Below are positions 17,114 to 24,869 of a stretch of DNA of 64,000 bases, in pieces (position 1 is the stretch's first letter; each line of letters begins with the position of its first letter). The position numbers and the translations under genes are program-made. Source of the stretch: JALOLG01 sp963776935. Its GTDB lineage: Bacteria > Actinomycetota > Acidimicrobiia > Acidimicrobiales > Ilumatobacteraceae. Under the pieces are notes generated by a model. It saw nothing but the letters and a program-made list of their open reading frames with translations. It did not search any database and was not told the origin of the DNA. Location: assembly GCA_963776935.1 (NCBI GenBank), contig CAVZOP010000002.1, positions 62,001 through 126,000 of the forward strand, written 5' to 3'.

Positions 17114-17734
17114 ATGCCGTACCCGAAGAAGCTGCTGAACGACCACGAGACGGTCGCCCTCGACCTGCATCCCCACTGGTGGTTCTTCGCCAAGCCGGCC
17201 GCGGCCCTTTTCGGCTCGATCGTGCTGGGCATCTTCGCTCTCACCGTCGACGGAGATGGGGGCGACGCCTTGAAGGTGCTCTCGATGGTGCTCATCGTTA
17301 TCACCGGCCTCTGGACCGTGCACCGGTACCTGAGGTGGGCGACGACCAACTTCGTGATCACGAGCGATCGCGTCATCTACCGCAGCGGCATCATCGCCAA
17401 GAGCGGCATCGAGATCCCGCTCGAGCGCGTCAACAACGTGTCGTTCAGCAAGGGCATCTTCGAGCGGGTGATCAACGCCGGCGACCTGCTGATCGAGTCC
17501 GGGGGCGAGGACGGAAAGCAGCGGTTCACCGACATCCGAGGGCCGGAGCGGGTCCAGAATCTGATCCACGCCCAGATCGAGATGATCAAGACCCGCCGGG
17601 TGGAACCTGCTCCGCCGCAACACGGTTCCGTGACGGACGTGGCGACGCAACTCGAGAAGCTCGAAGGCATGGTCGAGCGCGGCACCCTGTCCCGCGAGGA
17701 GTTCGACGCCCAAAAACGCAAACTCCTCGGCTGA
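17114..17734 (+). CDS. PH-domain (YdbT-like) membrane protein with SHOCT tail
   Basis: The 206-residue protein has a short N-terminal LNDHETVALDLHPHWW motif typical of bacterial PH proteins. Two transmembrane helices follow (about 27-46 and 54-72). A bacterial PH domain (TTNFVITSDRVIYRSGIIAKSG through IEIPLERVNNVSF) comes next. The C-terminal ~30 residues, LEKLEGMVERGTLSREEF, match the SHOCT motif often found at protein termini. Such proteins are envelope proteins of unknown function. The gene is followed by a short CCCCA/TGGGG hairpin and then by the transposase remnant. Confidence 0.85.
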   Translation: MPYPKKLLNDHETVALDLHPHWWFFAKPAAALFGSIVLGIFALTVDGDGGDALKVLSMVLIVITGLWTVHRYLRWATTNFVITSDRVIYRSGIIAKSGIEIPLERVNNVSFSKGIFERVINAGDLLIESGGEDGKQRFTDIRGPERVQNLIHAQIEMIKTRRVEPAPPQHGSVTDVATQLEKLEGMVERGTLSREEFDAQKRKLLG

Positions 17735-17751
17735 CCAACCCCATCTGTGGG

Positions 17752-18273
17752 GCCGGGCACGGCCCGGTCGTCGGCCTCGGCGGGCCGGTCCGAGATCATC
17801 ACCATGTCGACGATCCGGCCACGCCGCTCCGCCGCAGCGCGTGACAATGGGCGGCGCCGGGTCCGTCCCGAACGCAGACACGCCGTCAGCTCTTTGCGCA
17901 GCGCCCCTCGGGACTGCACGAACAACGACTGATAGATCGTTTCGTGCGACACCCGCATCTCCTCGTCGTCAGGGAACTCCGCCACCAGCCTGGCTTGGAT
18001 CTGCTGCGGTGACCACTTCTGGACAAGCCCGGCCTCGACCACCTCCCGCAACCGTGCACAGCCCGCCAACTTGGCGACCTTGGGACGCCGAGCCAACCGA
18101 TGGGCCTGACGATCAGCCACACAACCCTGATACTTGTCGCGCCCACCGTTGCCGTTGACCTCACGCGACACCGTCGAAGGAGCCCGACCCAGCGCGGCCG
18201 CGATCATCCGGAACGAATCACCACGCTCGAGACCAACACGGATCTCTTCACGACTCCTCAGGACGCCGAAACT
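17752..18273 (-). pseudogene. IS30-family transposase remnant (N-terminal half only)
   Basis: About 170 codons encode the IS30 N-terminal region. The segment REEIRVGLERGDSFRMIAAALG leads into APSTVSREVNGNGG (helix-turn-helix), followed by KWSPQQIQARL and VSHETIYQSLF. Homology stops at ADDRAVPG, immediately before the HWEGD motif that opens the DDE catalytic core. The open frame then runs into sequence antisense to the PH-domain gene. No start codon is visible at the 5' end: an in-frame TGA at 18274-18276 precedes it, and the first ATG (18207) is inside the domain. The catalytic part is missing, so it cannot transpose by itself. The 557-bp gap between the PH and galK genes contains nothing else I can name. 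Confidence 0.85.
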
Positions 18274-18281
18274 TCACGAGA
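18264..18281. repeat. 18-bp repeat, copy 1
   Basis: CGCCGAAACTTCACGAGA occurs here, at the 5' edge of the transposase remnant. It occurs identically at 48002-48019, before ffh. It may be an insertion-element end or a dispersed intergenic repeat. Confidence 0.7.
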
Positions 18282-18291
18282 ACGGTGTGGG

Positions 18292-19284
18292 TTACGCGCG
18301 CGAGGCGCCGGCGACGGGGCGGACGATCCAGCCGTCGACGGCTGCGCCGGGCTCGCAGAGGGCGACCACGCAGCCGCCGAAGCCACCGCCGGTCATCCTG
18401 GCGCCGAACACGCCGGGGGTGGCGCAGAGTTGCTCGACGGCGGCGTCCATGACCGGGGTCGACGTGGCGAAGTCGTCGCGCAGGCTGCGGTGGCCGTCGG
18501 TCATCACTTCACCGGCGGTGCGGTAGTCACCCCCGGCGAGCGCGGCGGCGAAGGCGCGGACGCGCCCGTTCTCGGTGATCACGTGCCGGGCGCGGGCCCG
18601 CACGATCGGATCGTCGATGGCGTCGGTCGCCGCGAGCGCGGCGATGCTGAGCGGTCCGATCACGGCCTCGGCGGCGGCGCATTGCGCGACGCGTTCGCCG
18701 TACTCCGACCCCTCGAGCGTGCGCTGGGCGACGAAGCGGACGACGATCTCGACGTCGAACGGCACGGGAGACGGCGTGACGTCGAACGTCGAGCAGTCGA
18801 TGAGCAGGGCGTGCCCCTCGACGGCCGACGCGATGCACAGCTGGTCCATGATGCCCGTCGGAACACCGGTCGCCCGGTGCTCGGCGCGTTGCCCGAGTCG
18901 TGCCAGGTCGAGCGGCGAGCCGCGATGCCCCAACGCCATCGCCGCCGCCACTTCGAGGGCGGCGCTCGACGAAAGACCCGCACCGACCGGAATGGTCGTC
19001 GACACCGTTCCCCGGATGCCCGTCGTCGCGCCCAGTTCGGCTGCGACTGCGGCGATGTACCGCCCCCACCCTGGCGCGACGGCGGTGGGATCACCGACCA
19101 CTGGGAGCTGGAACGAGGTCGGATCGAGCTCGCCGGTCGACGTCAGTTCGACCCGGTCGCCACCCACGTCGTAGGTGATCTCGGTCCACCGATCGATCGC
19201 CATCGGGAACACCAGGCCGCCGGTGTAGTCGGTGTGGTCGCCGATCAGGTTGACGCGGCCCGGCGCCCGGACGAGTTCGCTCAC
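18292..19284 (-). CDS. galK: Galactokinase
   Basis: The 330-residue protein is a GHMP kinase with the galactokinase signature RAPGRVNLIGDHTDYTGGLV at its N-terminus. It also has the phosphate-binding PVGAGLSSSAALEVA loop and the C-terminal GARMTGGGFGGCVV motif. It phosphorylates galactose at C1 with ATP. It is shorter than the 380-390 residues of typical GalK, though still within the GHMP range, so another sugar is possible. The GTG at 19284 overlaps the stop of the LLM oxidoreductase by 4 bp. No other Leloir genes are in the window. The gene ends next to the IS30 remnant. Confidence 0.85.
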   Translation of the reverse strand: MSELVRAPGRVNLIGDHTDYTGGLVFPMAIDRWTEITYDVGGDRVELTSTGELDPTSFQLPVVGDPTAVAPGWGRYIAAVAAELGATTGIRGTVSTTIPVGAGLSSSAALEVAAAMALGHRGSPLDLARLGQRAEHRATGVPTGIMDQLCIASAVEGHALLIDCSTFDVTPSPVPFDVEIVVRFVAQRTLEGSEYGERVAQCAAAEAVIGPLSIAALAATDAIDDPIVRARARHVITENGRVRAFAAALAGGDYRTAGEVMTDGHRSLRDDFATSTPVMDAAVEQLCATPGVFGARMTGGGFGGCVVALCEPGAAVDGWIVRPVAGASRA

Positions 19285-20186
19285 GACAGCTCGAACGCGG
19301 CCGCGAACTGCTCGAGGGCGTCGACGTCGAACGGTGCCCGCAGCGCCAGGTTGACCTGGTCGACGCCCGCCTCGACGTACTGGCCGACGCGTTCGACGAC
19401 CTCGCCGACGGATCCCGACAGCACCCCAGGGCGCACGAAGTCGGCCAGCCCGCCGAACTGGCCGCGCAGTGACTCCTCGGTCCATGCCAGACCGAGGTTG
19501 GCGGCGCAGCGGATGTCGCTCGGATCGCGTCCGACGTCGGCGCAGTGGCGGTGCAGGACGGCACGTTTGGCGGCGAACTGCTCAGGGGCGATGAACGGCG
19601 CGTTCCACCCGTCGGCGTACTGCGCCGCGATCCGCAGCGTGCGCTTCTCGCCCTGACCGCCGATCCAGATCGGCAGCTTGGGCTGGACCGGGCGCGGCTC
19701 GTTGCGCGCCTCGGTGATCCGGAAGTAGGTGCCTTCGAACGTCGTGACCTCGTCGTGCAGCAGGCCGCGCAGGACCTGCACCCCCTCCTCCATCTGGTCG
19801 AGACGAACCCCGGCGGACGGGAACGGTATGCCGAACGCGTCGTACTCGAGCTGTGCCCAGCCGGCGCCGATCCCCATCTCGGCGCGGCCGCCCGAGAGCC
19901 GGTCGATGGTGGTGATCGCCTTGGCCAGCACCGCTGGGTGGCGGTAGCCGATCGAGTACACGAGTGACCCGCAACGCACGCGCGACGTCGAGCACGCGAG
20001 CGCGGCGTGCATCGCCACGGCCTCGAGGGAATCGGTGTCGTCCGGCCGCCCGGTTGCCCCGTAGAAGTGGTCCCAGACCGAGATCCAGCCGAAGCCGAGG
20101 GACTCGATGTGGCCGTACAGCGGCAGCAACTCGTCGGGTGACGTCTGCTGCAGGCCGACATGCACGCCGAACGTCGTGGTCGTCAT
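19281..20186 (-). CDS. LLM-class F420-dependent oxidoreductase
   Basis: The 301-residue protein has the luciferase-like monooxygenase fold pattern: FGVHVGLQQTSPDELLPLY at the start, SVWDHFYG, GSLVYSIGYRHPAVLAKAI, then IDRLSGGRAEMGIGAGW, and LPIWIGGQGEKRTLRIAAQYADGWN. These features are typical of actinobacterial F420-dependent members rather than FMN-type luciferases. The substrate is unknown. The ATG at 20186 has TACCGT 7 nt upstream and no Shine-Dalgarno sequence. It is co-transcribed with galK, with a 4-bp overlap, and divergent from the alpha/beta hydrolase. Confidence 0.88.
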   Translation of the reverse strand: MTTTTFGVHVGLQQTSPDELLPLYGHIESLGFGWISVWDHFYGATGRPDDTDSLEAVAMHAALACSTSRVRCGSLVYSIGYRHPAVLAKAITTIDRLSGGRAEMGIGAGWAQLEYDAFGIPFPSAGVRLDQMEEGVQVLRGLLHDEVTTFEGTYFRITEARNEPRPVQPKLPIWIGGQGEKRTLRIAAQYADGWNAPFIAPEQFAAKRAVLHRHCADVGRDPSDIRCAANLGLAWTEESLRGQFGGLADFVRPGVLSGSVGEVVERVGQYVEAGVDQVNLALRAPFDVDALEQFAAAFELS

Positions 20187-20193
20187 GGCGGGC

Positions 20194-20199
20194 ACGGTA
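20194..20199 (-). promoter_or_regulatory. Candidate -10 element for the LLM oxidoreductase-galK operon
   Basis: TACCGT on the minus strand lies 7 nt upstream of the ATG at 20186, with no Shine-Dalgarno sequence between. Confidence 0.4.
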
Positions 20200-20241
20200 G
20201 CCGGGTGGGAATCGGGCGGCGGGACGTGGCACACTCGCCGG

Positions 20242-21144
20242 ATGCCACGCGCGACGCTGCCGACTGGGATCGAGCTCGAGTACGAGACGTTCGGTTCCGA
20301 CACCGACCCGACGCTGTTGCTGGTGATGGGGCTCGCCGCCCAGCTGATCCACTGGGAGGCCGGGCTCTGTGAGCTCCTCGCCGCCGAGGGCTACCACGTC
20401 GTGCGATTCGACAACCGCGACGTCGGGCCTGTCGACGCACCTCGACGGGCAGGCCGCTGACCCGATCGCCGTGATGGTGGCCGTCGCGAGCGGTGCGCCG
20501 ATCCCCGAGGTCGCCTATCGCCTGTCCGACATGGCCGCCGACGCGATCGGCCTGCTCGACCACCTCGGTGTCGACCGGGCCCACGTCGTGGGCGCCTCGA
20601 TGGGCGGGATGATCGTGCAGACGATGGCGATCGAGCACCCCGACCGGGTCGCCTCGATGGTGTCGGTGATGAGCATGCCGGGCGACCCGTCGGTCGGCCA
20701 GCCGACCCCCGAGGCGATGGCGGTGCTGCTCAGGACCCCACCGGCCGATCGAGAGGCGTACATCGAAGGATCGGCCGACGCCGCCGTCTTCGCCTCGAAG
20801 AGGTACGTCGACCTCGAGCGCATGCGGCTGATTCGCGGCGGCGGCGTTCGACCGCGCGTTCTACCCAGAGGGTGCCGCCCGTCAGTTGGCCGCGCATCTG
20901 GGCGAGCGACGATCGTTCCGAGCAACTGCGCGAGGTGCGGGTGCCGACGCTCGTCCTCCACGGCCGTGACGACACGCTCATCACGCTCAGCGGCGCCGAG
21001 CGCACCGCCGAGTTGATTCCCGGTGCCGACCTGCTCGTGCTCGCCGACATGGGCCACGACCTGCCAGAACCGTTGTGGCCGAAGATCGTGCACGCGATCA
21101 CCGGCCACATCACCACGTCGGCCGGCGTGGGCGCCTCGGTCTGA
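20242..21144 (+). CDS. Alpha/beta-fold hydrolase with three frame breaks
   Basis: Segments of one hydrolase are spread over all three frames. The first frame gives TLLLVMGLAAQLIHWEAGLC and RFDNRDVG. The second gives STHLDGQAADP, DHLGVDRAHVVGASMGGMIV (nucleophile elbow GASMGG, Ser) and AIEHPDRV. A short third piece gives FDRAFYPEGAARQLAA. The last gives IWASDDRSEQLREVRVPTLV, HGRDDTLIT (catalytic Asp) and ADMGHDLPEP (His). Dropping one base near 20428, one in 20834-20846 and one near 20895 restores a single ~299-residue protein, a normal length for the family, with a complete Ser-Asp-His triad. It is either a pseudogene or, as I think more likely, a gene with sequencing insertions. It may head the CaiB/PIG-L/phosphatase transcript. 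Confidence 0.8.
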
Positions 21145-21156
21145 CGGCGGCATGCG

Positions 21157-22315
21157 ATGGCCGGCCCCCTGAACGGCGTCCGCATCATCGAACTGGCCGG
21201 CATCGGCCCCGGCCCGTTCGCGGCGATGCTGCTCGCCGACATGGGTGCCGAGGTCATCCGCGTCGAGCGCGCCCAATCGGTGCGCGGGCCGGCGCCCGAC
21301 ACCCCTTCGTCGGACGTCTTGCTGCGCGGGCGGCGCAACGTCGCGATCGACCTCAAGCATCCTGACGGCGCGGCCACTCTGCTCGACCTCGTCGCCAACG
21401 CCGACGCGTTGATCGAGGGGTTCCGTCCCGGCGTCACCGAACGACTCGGCATCGGCCCCGACGTGTGCCTCGACCGCAACCCGCGCCTCGTCTACGGGCG
21501 GATGACGGGTTGGGGGCAGGACGGGCCGCTGGCCCATGCGTCGGGGCATGACATCAACTACATCTCGCTCGCCGGCGCGCTGGCGCACTTCCGTCGCGCC
21601 GGGGCGGCCCCGGTCCCGCCCCTGAACATGGTCGGCGACTTCGGCGGTGGCGGGATGTTCCTCGCCTTCGGCGTCGTGTGCGGCATCCTGGAGGCGTCGC
21701 GCAGCGGCGCCGGCCAGGTGGTCGACGCGGCGATGGTCGACGGGGCGGCGGTGCTGATGTCGATGTTCTGGGCGTTCCGCGCGACGCCGCTCTTCGACGA
21801 GCACGCGCCCGGCACCAACCTGCTCGACACCGGTGCCCACTTCTACGACGTGTACGAGTGCGCCGACGGCGTGTTCATCTCGATCGGTTCGATCGAGCCC
21901 CAGTTCTACGCCGAGCTGCTCAGGCTCACGGGTCTCGCCGGCGACCCGCAGTTCGAGGTGCAGAACGACAAGGCCCAGTGGCCGGCCCTCAAGCAGCGCA
22001 TCGCCGAGCTGTTCAGGACCCGGACGCGCGCCGAGTGGTGCGAGGTCCTCGAGGGGAGCGAGGTGTGCTTCGCGCCCGTGCTGACGATGGGCGAGGCAGC
22101 CGAGCACCCGCACAACGTGGTCGCGGGCGACGTTCGTCGAGCGGTCCGGGCGCATGCAGCCCGCACCGGCACCGCGTTTCAGCCGCACGACCGCCGAGCT
22201 CGATCGGCTGCCGGCTCACGCCGGACAGCACACGCGTGAGGTGCTGGCCGACTGGGGCGTCGATGCGGCGCGGATCGAGGAGTTGGTCGAGTCCGGCGCG
22301 GTCAAGCAGGCCTGA
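21157..22315 (+). CDS. CaiB/BaiF-type CoA-transferase (alpha-methylacyl-CoA racemase-like), one frame break
   Basis: The N-terminus shows class III CoA-transferase motifs: GVRIIELAGIGPGPFAAMLL, LADMGAEVIRVER, then RRNVAIDLKHPDG, and LIEGFRPGVTERLGIGPD. GRMTGWGQDGPLAHASGHDI contains the Asp usual in alpha-methylacyl-CoA racemases. Around 22128 the frame breaks after HNVVAG. Removing one base continues as TFVERSGRMQPAPAPRFS and ends with HTREVLADWGV and ESGAVKQA at TGA 22313-22315. The repaired protein has about 385 residues, normal for the family. The stop directly abuts the GTG of the PIG-L gene. It isomerises or transfers branched acyl-CoAs; the exact substrate is unknown. Confidence 0.85.
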
Positions 22316-23137
22316 GTGGGCACGCTCGTCTGCTTCCACGCCCATCCCGACGACGAGGCGCTGTCGACCGGCGGCTCGATGGCGCGGGCCCACGCCGAGG
22401 GGCACCGCGTCGTGCTCGTCGTCGCCACCAACGGTGAGCACGGCGAGGTGCCCGACGACCTCACCGACGGCGAGACGCTGGTCGACCGGCGCCGCGGCGA
22501 GACCGTCCAGTCGGCCGCTGCGCTCGGCATCGACCGGATCGTCTGGCTCGGGTTCCACGACTCGGGGATGACCGGCTGGGAGCAGAACCACGACCCAGAG
22601 AGCTTCCTGCAGGCCGATCTCGACGAGGCGGCCGGACGGCTGGCCGACGTCCTGCGCGACGAGGACGCCGACGTGCTCACGATCTACGACTGGCACGGCA
22701 ACTACGGCCACCCCGACCACGTGCAGGTCCACCGTGTCGGGGTCCGTGCGGCCGAGATGGTCGTCGACGATCTCCCGCGGCTGCGGGTCTTCGAGGCGAC
22801 GCTCAATCGCGATGCCATCACGAGGATGATCGCCTTGGCGGCCGAGGCCGGCACCGCCGCGTTCGGCAACGAGGACGAGGAGTTCGATCCGAACGGACCG
22901 GCCGACGACGGTAACCCGTTCGGGATGTCGGAGGCGGAGCTCACCCACGAGGTCGACGTCTCGGACTACGTGACTGCCAAGCGCAGCTCGATCGCCAGTC
23001 ACCGCAGCCAGGTCACCGACACCGGGTTCTTCCTCTCGATGTCCGAGGAGATGTTCGCCAGCGCGTTCAGCAAGGAGTGGTTCATCGAACGCGGACGGGA
23101 GCCCGGGATGCAGCCCGGGTGGCTGTTCGACGAATGA
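22316..23137 (+). CDS. PIG-L family deacetylase (MshB/Mca-like)
   Basis: The 273-residue protein has the zinc-binding HAHPDDEALSTGGSMARA motif at residues 8-25 and a later HGNYGHPDHVQVH, which together supply the metal ligands of the LmbE/PIG-L fold. In actinobacteria such enzymes include MshB (mycothiol synthesis) and Mca (mycothiol S-conjugate amidase). The length fits either, and I cannot choose between them. The GTG start follows the CaiB stop with no gap. The stop overlaps the next ATG by 4 bp (ATGA), which supports one operon. Confidence 0.88.
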   Translation: MGTLVCFHAHPDDEALSTGGSMARAHAEGHRVVLVVATNGEHGEVPDDLTDGETLVDRRRGETVQSAAALGIDRIVWLGFHDSGMTGWEQNHDPESFLQADLDEAAGRLADVLRDEDADVLTIYDWHGNYGHPDHVQVHRVGVRAAEMVVDDLPRLRVFEATLNRDAITRMIALAAEAGTAAFGNEDEEFDPNGPADDGNPFGMSEAELTHEVDVSDYVTAKRSSIASHRSQVTDTGFFLSMSEEMFASAFSKEWFIERGREPGMQPGWLFDE

Positions 23138-23706
23138 TCGGTGCCCACCGGGTGTACCTGGTCCGCCACGGGCGCGCGGCTGCCGGTTGGGATCGCGACT
23201 CGGACCCCGACCTCGACGACGTCGGGCGCGCCCAGGCGACGACGGCCGCCGATCGGCTCGAACCCCTCGCCGCTCCCGAACCGCCGGCCGTCATCACCAG
23301 CCCGTTGCAGCGGTGCCGTCGAACCGCGGCGGCGTTGTGCGAACGGTGGGCGGTCGATCCCGAGGTCGACCTCTCGATCGCCGAGATCCCGTCGCCGGTG
23401 GGCGTTTCGATGGCCGACCGGGTCGAATGGCTGCGGGCCGCGGCACTCGGGACGTGGTCCGAACTCGGCGAGCCGTACACCACGTTTCGCGACGGCGTTG
23501 TCGCGCGAATCCGAGCGATCGACTGCGACACCGTGGTGTTCTCGCACTTCGTCGCCATCAACGCCGTCATCGGTGCGTGCGACGGCGACGACCGGCTCGT
23601 GATCCGCCGCCTCGACAACTGTTCGATCACCGTCGTCGACGTGGAAACCGACGGCCGGTTGACGTTGGTCGAGGGAGGGCACGAGGCCGACACCCTCATC
23701 CGCTAG
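23134..23706 (+). CDS. Histidine phosphatase family protein
   Basis: The 190-residue protein starts MIGAHRVYLVRHGRA, with the catalytic His12 in the RHG motif. ITSPLQRCRRTAAAL supplies the second arginine, and VVFSHFVAINAVIGA the second histidine. It is a small phosphoglycerate-mutase-like phosphatase of unknown substrate. The ATG at 23134 overlaps the PIG-L stop (ATGA). It is probably the last gene of the transcript that starts at the alpha/beta hydrolase. Confidence 0.88.
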   Translation: MIGAHRVYLVRHGRAAAGWDRDSDPDLDDVGRAQATTAADRLEPLAAPEPPAVITSPLQRCRRTAAALCERWAVDPEVDLSIAEIPSPVGVSMADRVEWLRAAALGTWSELGEPYTTFRDGVVARIRAIDCDTVVFSHFVAINAVIGACDGDDRLVIRRLDNCSITVVDVETDGRLTLVEGGHEADTLIR

Positions 23707-23737
23707 TTCCGTGCCACGCTCGGTCAGAATGGACGCC

Positions 23738-24481
23738 ATGACGCGTCGCGTTGGCGCCGCCTTGATCGCCGCGAGCGTGGCTGTCGTGACGTCGTGCTCG
23801 TCGACGTCGTCGAGCAACCCGGCCGTCACGGGCGCAACCGTCGTCGACAGCTCGGCCACGAGCACGTCGCTCGCGGCCGACTCGACGACTACCACCTCGA
23901 CGACGACGACCACGACCACCACGACCACCACCACGACGACGGTGCCGGAGAGCACCACCACGACGTCGACGGTTCCCCGCGCGGTCGAGCAGCTCGTGCT
24001 GCGCGGCGACGGCATCGGAGCGGCGATGTTCGGCGGCGATCCCGACGCAGTCATCGAGTACCTGCGGTCGCTGCTCGGCGAGCCGACCGGCGACACCGGC
24101 TGGGTCGACCCGTTCACGTTCGCGCTGTGCGACGGCACCGAGGTACGCCGGGTCGACTGGGGTGTGCTGTCGCTGCTGTTCGGTGATCAGAGCAACTTCG
24201 GGTCCGGCCGGCGGCACTTCTTCGCATGGGAGTACGGGTTGGCCGGCCAGATCGGCGATCCCCCGCAGGGCCTGCGCACGGCGGGACTGGTGACGCTGGG
24301 GAGCCGTGTCGTCGATCTACGCGCCGAGTTCCCGGAAGTCGCGGTCAACGCGGCCGAGGAGGGTGGCTTCTTCAGCCCGCCGAACTTCTACGTGAGCGAC
24401 AACTTCCGCGGGCTGTTGACCGGCGCCACCGACGACGACGTCATCACCGTGATGTTCGGCGGCCTCGGCTGCGGCGCTTGA
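23738..24481 (+). CDS. Thr-rich secreted lipoprotein, unknown function
   Basis: The 247-residue product begins with a short basic N-terminus and hydrophobic stretch ending in the lipobox-like VTSC (Cys20), so it is probably a membrane-anchored lipoprotein. Residues about 50-68 are almost only threonine, encoded by mixed ACC/ACG codons, and form an extended, possibly O-glycosylated stalk. The folded part after residue 85 (VEQLVLRGDGIGAAMFGGDP, VIEYLRSLLGEPTGDTGWVD) resembles a conserved actinobacterial extracellular domain that I cannot name. I prefer the ATG at 23738; in-frame starts at 23711 and 23729 also exist. Confidence 0.75.
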   Translation: MTRRVGAALIAASVAVVTSCSSTSSSNPAVTGATVVDSSATSTSLAADSTTTTSTTTTTTTTTTTTTTVPESTTTTSTVPRAVEQLVLRGDGIGAAMFGGDPDAVIEYLRSLLGEPTGDTGWVDPFTFALCDGTEVRRVDWGVLSLLFGDQSNFGSGRRHFFAWEYGLAGQIGDPPQGLRTAGLVTLGSRVVDLRAEFPEVAVNAAEEGGFFSPPNFYVSDNFRGLLTGATDDDVITVMFGGLGCGA

Positions 24482-24482
24482 C

Positions 24483-24854
24483 GTGTCGGCGGCCGGCGCC
24501 CTCGACTGGCACGAGGCGTTCGGCTGGGCGCTGATCGTCGTCAATGCAGTCGCCGGGGCATGGGCGCTGATCGCGTACCAGTTCCCGGCGCTGCGCGGTC
24601 GCCCGCTGTGGATCGCAGTGATCATCGGGCAGCTGTTGGCGTTCGTCCAGGCGTTCCTCGGCGTCGTGCTCACCACGACGTACGACTACGAGCTCGACGA
24701 CATGCACGCGCTGTACGGGTTCTCGGCGATCATCGCCGTCGGGATCCTCTACAGCTACCGCACCAGCCCGTTCATGAAGGGCAAGGAGCTCTTGCTCTAC
24801 GGCTTCGGCTGCCTGTTCCTCATGGGCCTCGGCCTGCGAAACCTGGTGCTGTGA
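24483..24854 (+). CDS. Small four-helix membrane protein
   Basis: The 123-residue product has four hydrophobic segments (about 12-34, 42-64, 73-92 and 98-121) and very short loops. The second and third are joined by TTTYDYELDDMHALYGF. I do not recognise a named family, although the His-containing helices (DWHEAFGW, DDMHALYGF) recall small haem- or quinone-binding membrane proteins. That is only a resemblance. The GTG start at 24483 lies 1 bp after the lipoprotein stop, so the two genes are probably co-translated. It is convergent with pckG. Confidence 0.75.
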   Translation: MSAAGALDWHEAFGWALIVVNAVAGAWALIAYQFPALRGRPLWIAVIIGQLLAFVQAFLGVVLTTTYDYELDDMHALYGFSAIIAVGILYSYRTSPFMKGKELLLYGFGCLFLMGLGLRNLVL

Positions 24855-24869
24855 GCGAGTCTCCGCGGT

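Noticed and set aside
17735..18291. An intact IS30 element with terminal inverted repeats.
   Set aside because: The catalytic domain is missing, and no matching inverted repeat could be found on both sides.
23890..23945. A CRISPR-like short repeat array.
   Set aside because: It is a triplet repeat inside a coding frame that encodes threonine. No spacer structure exists, and no cas genes are present.
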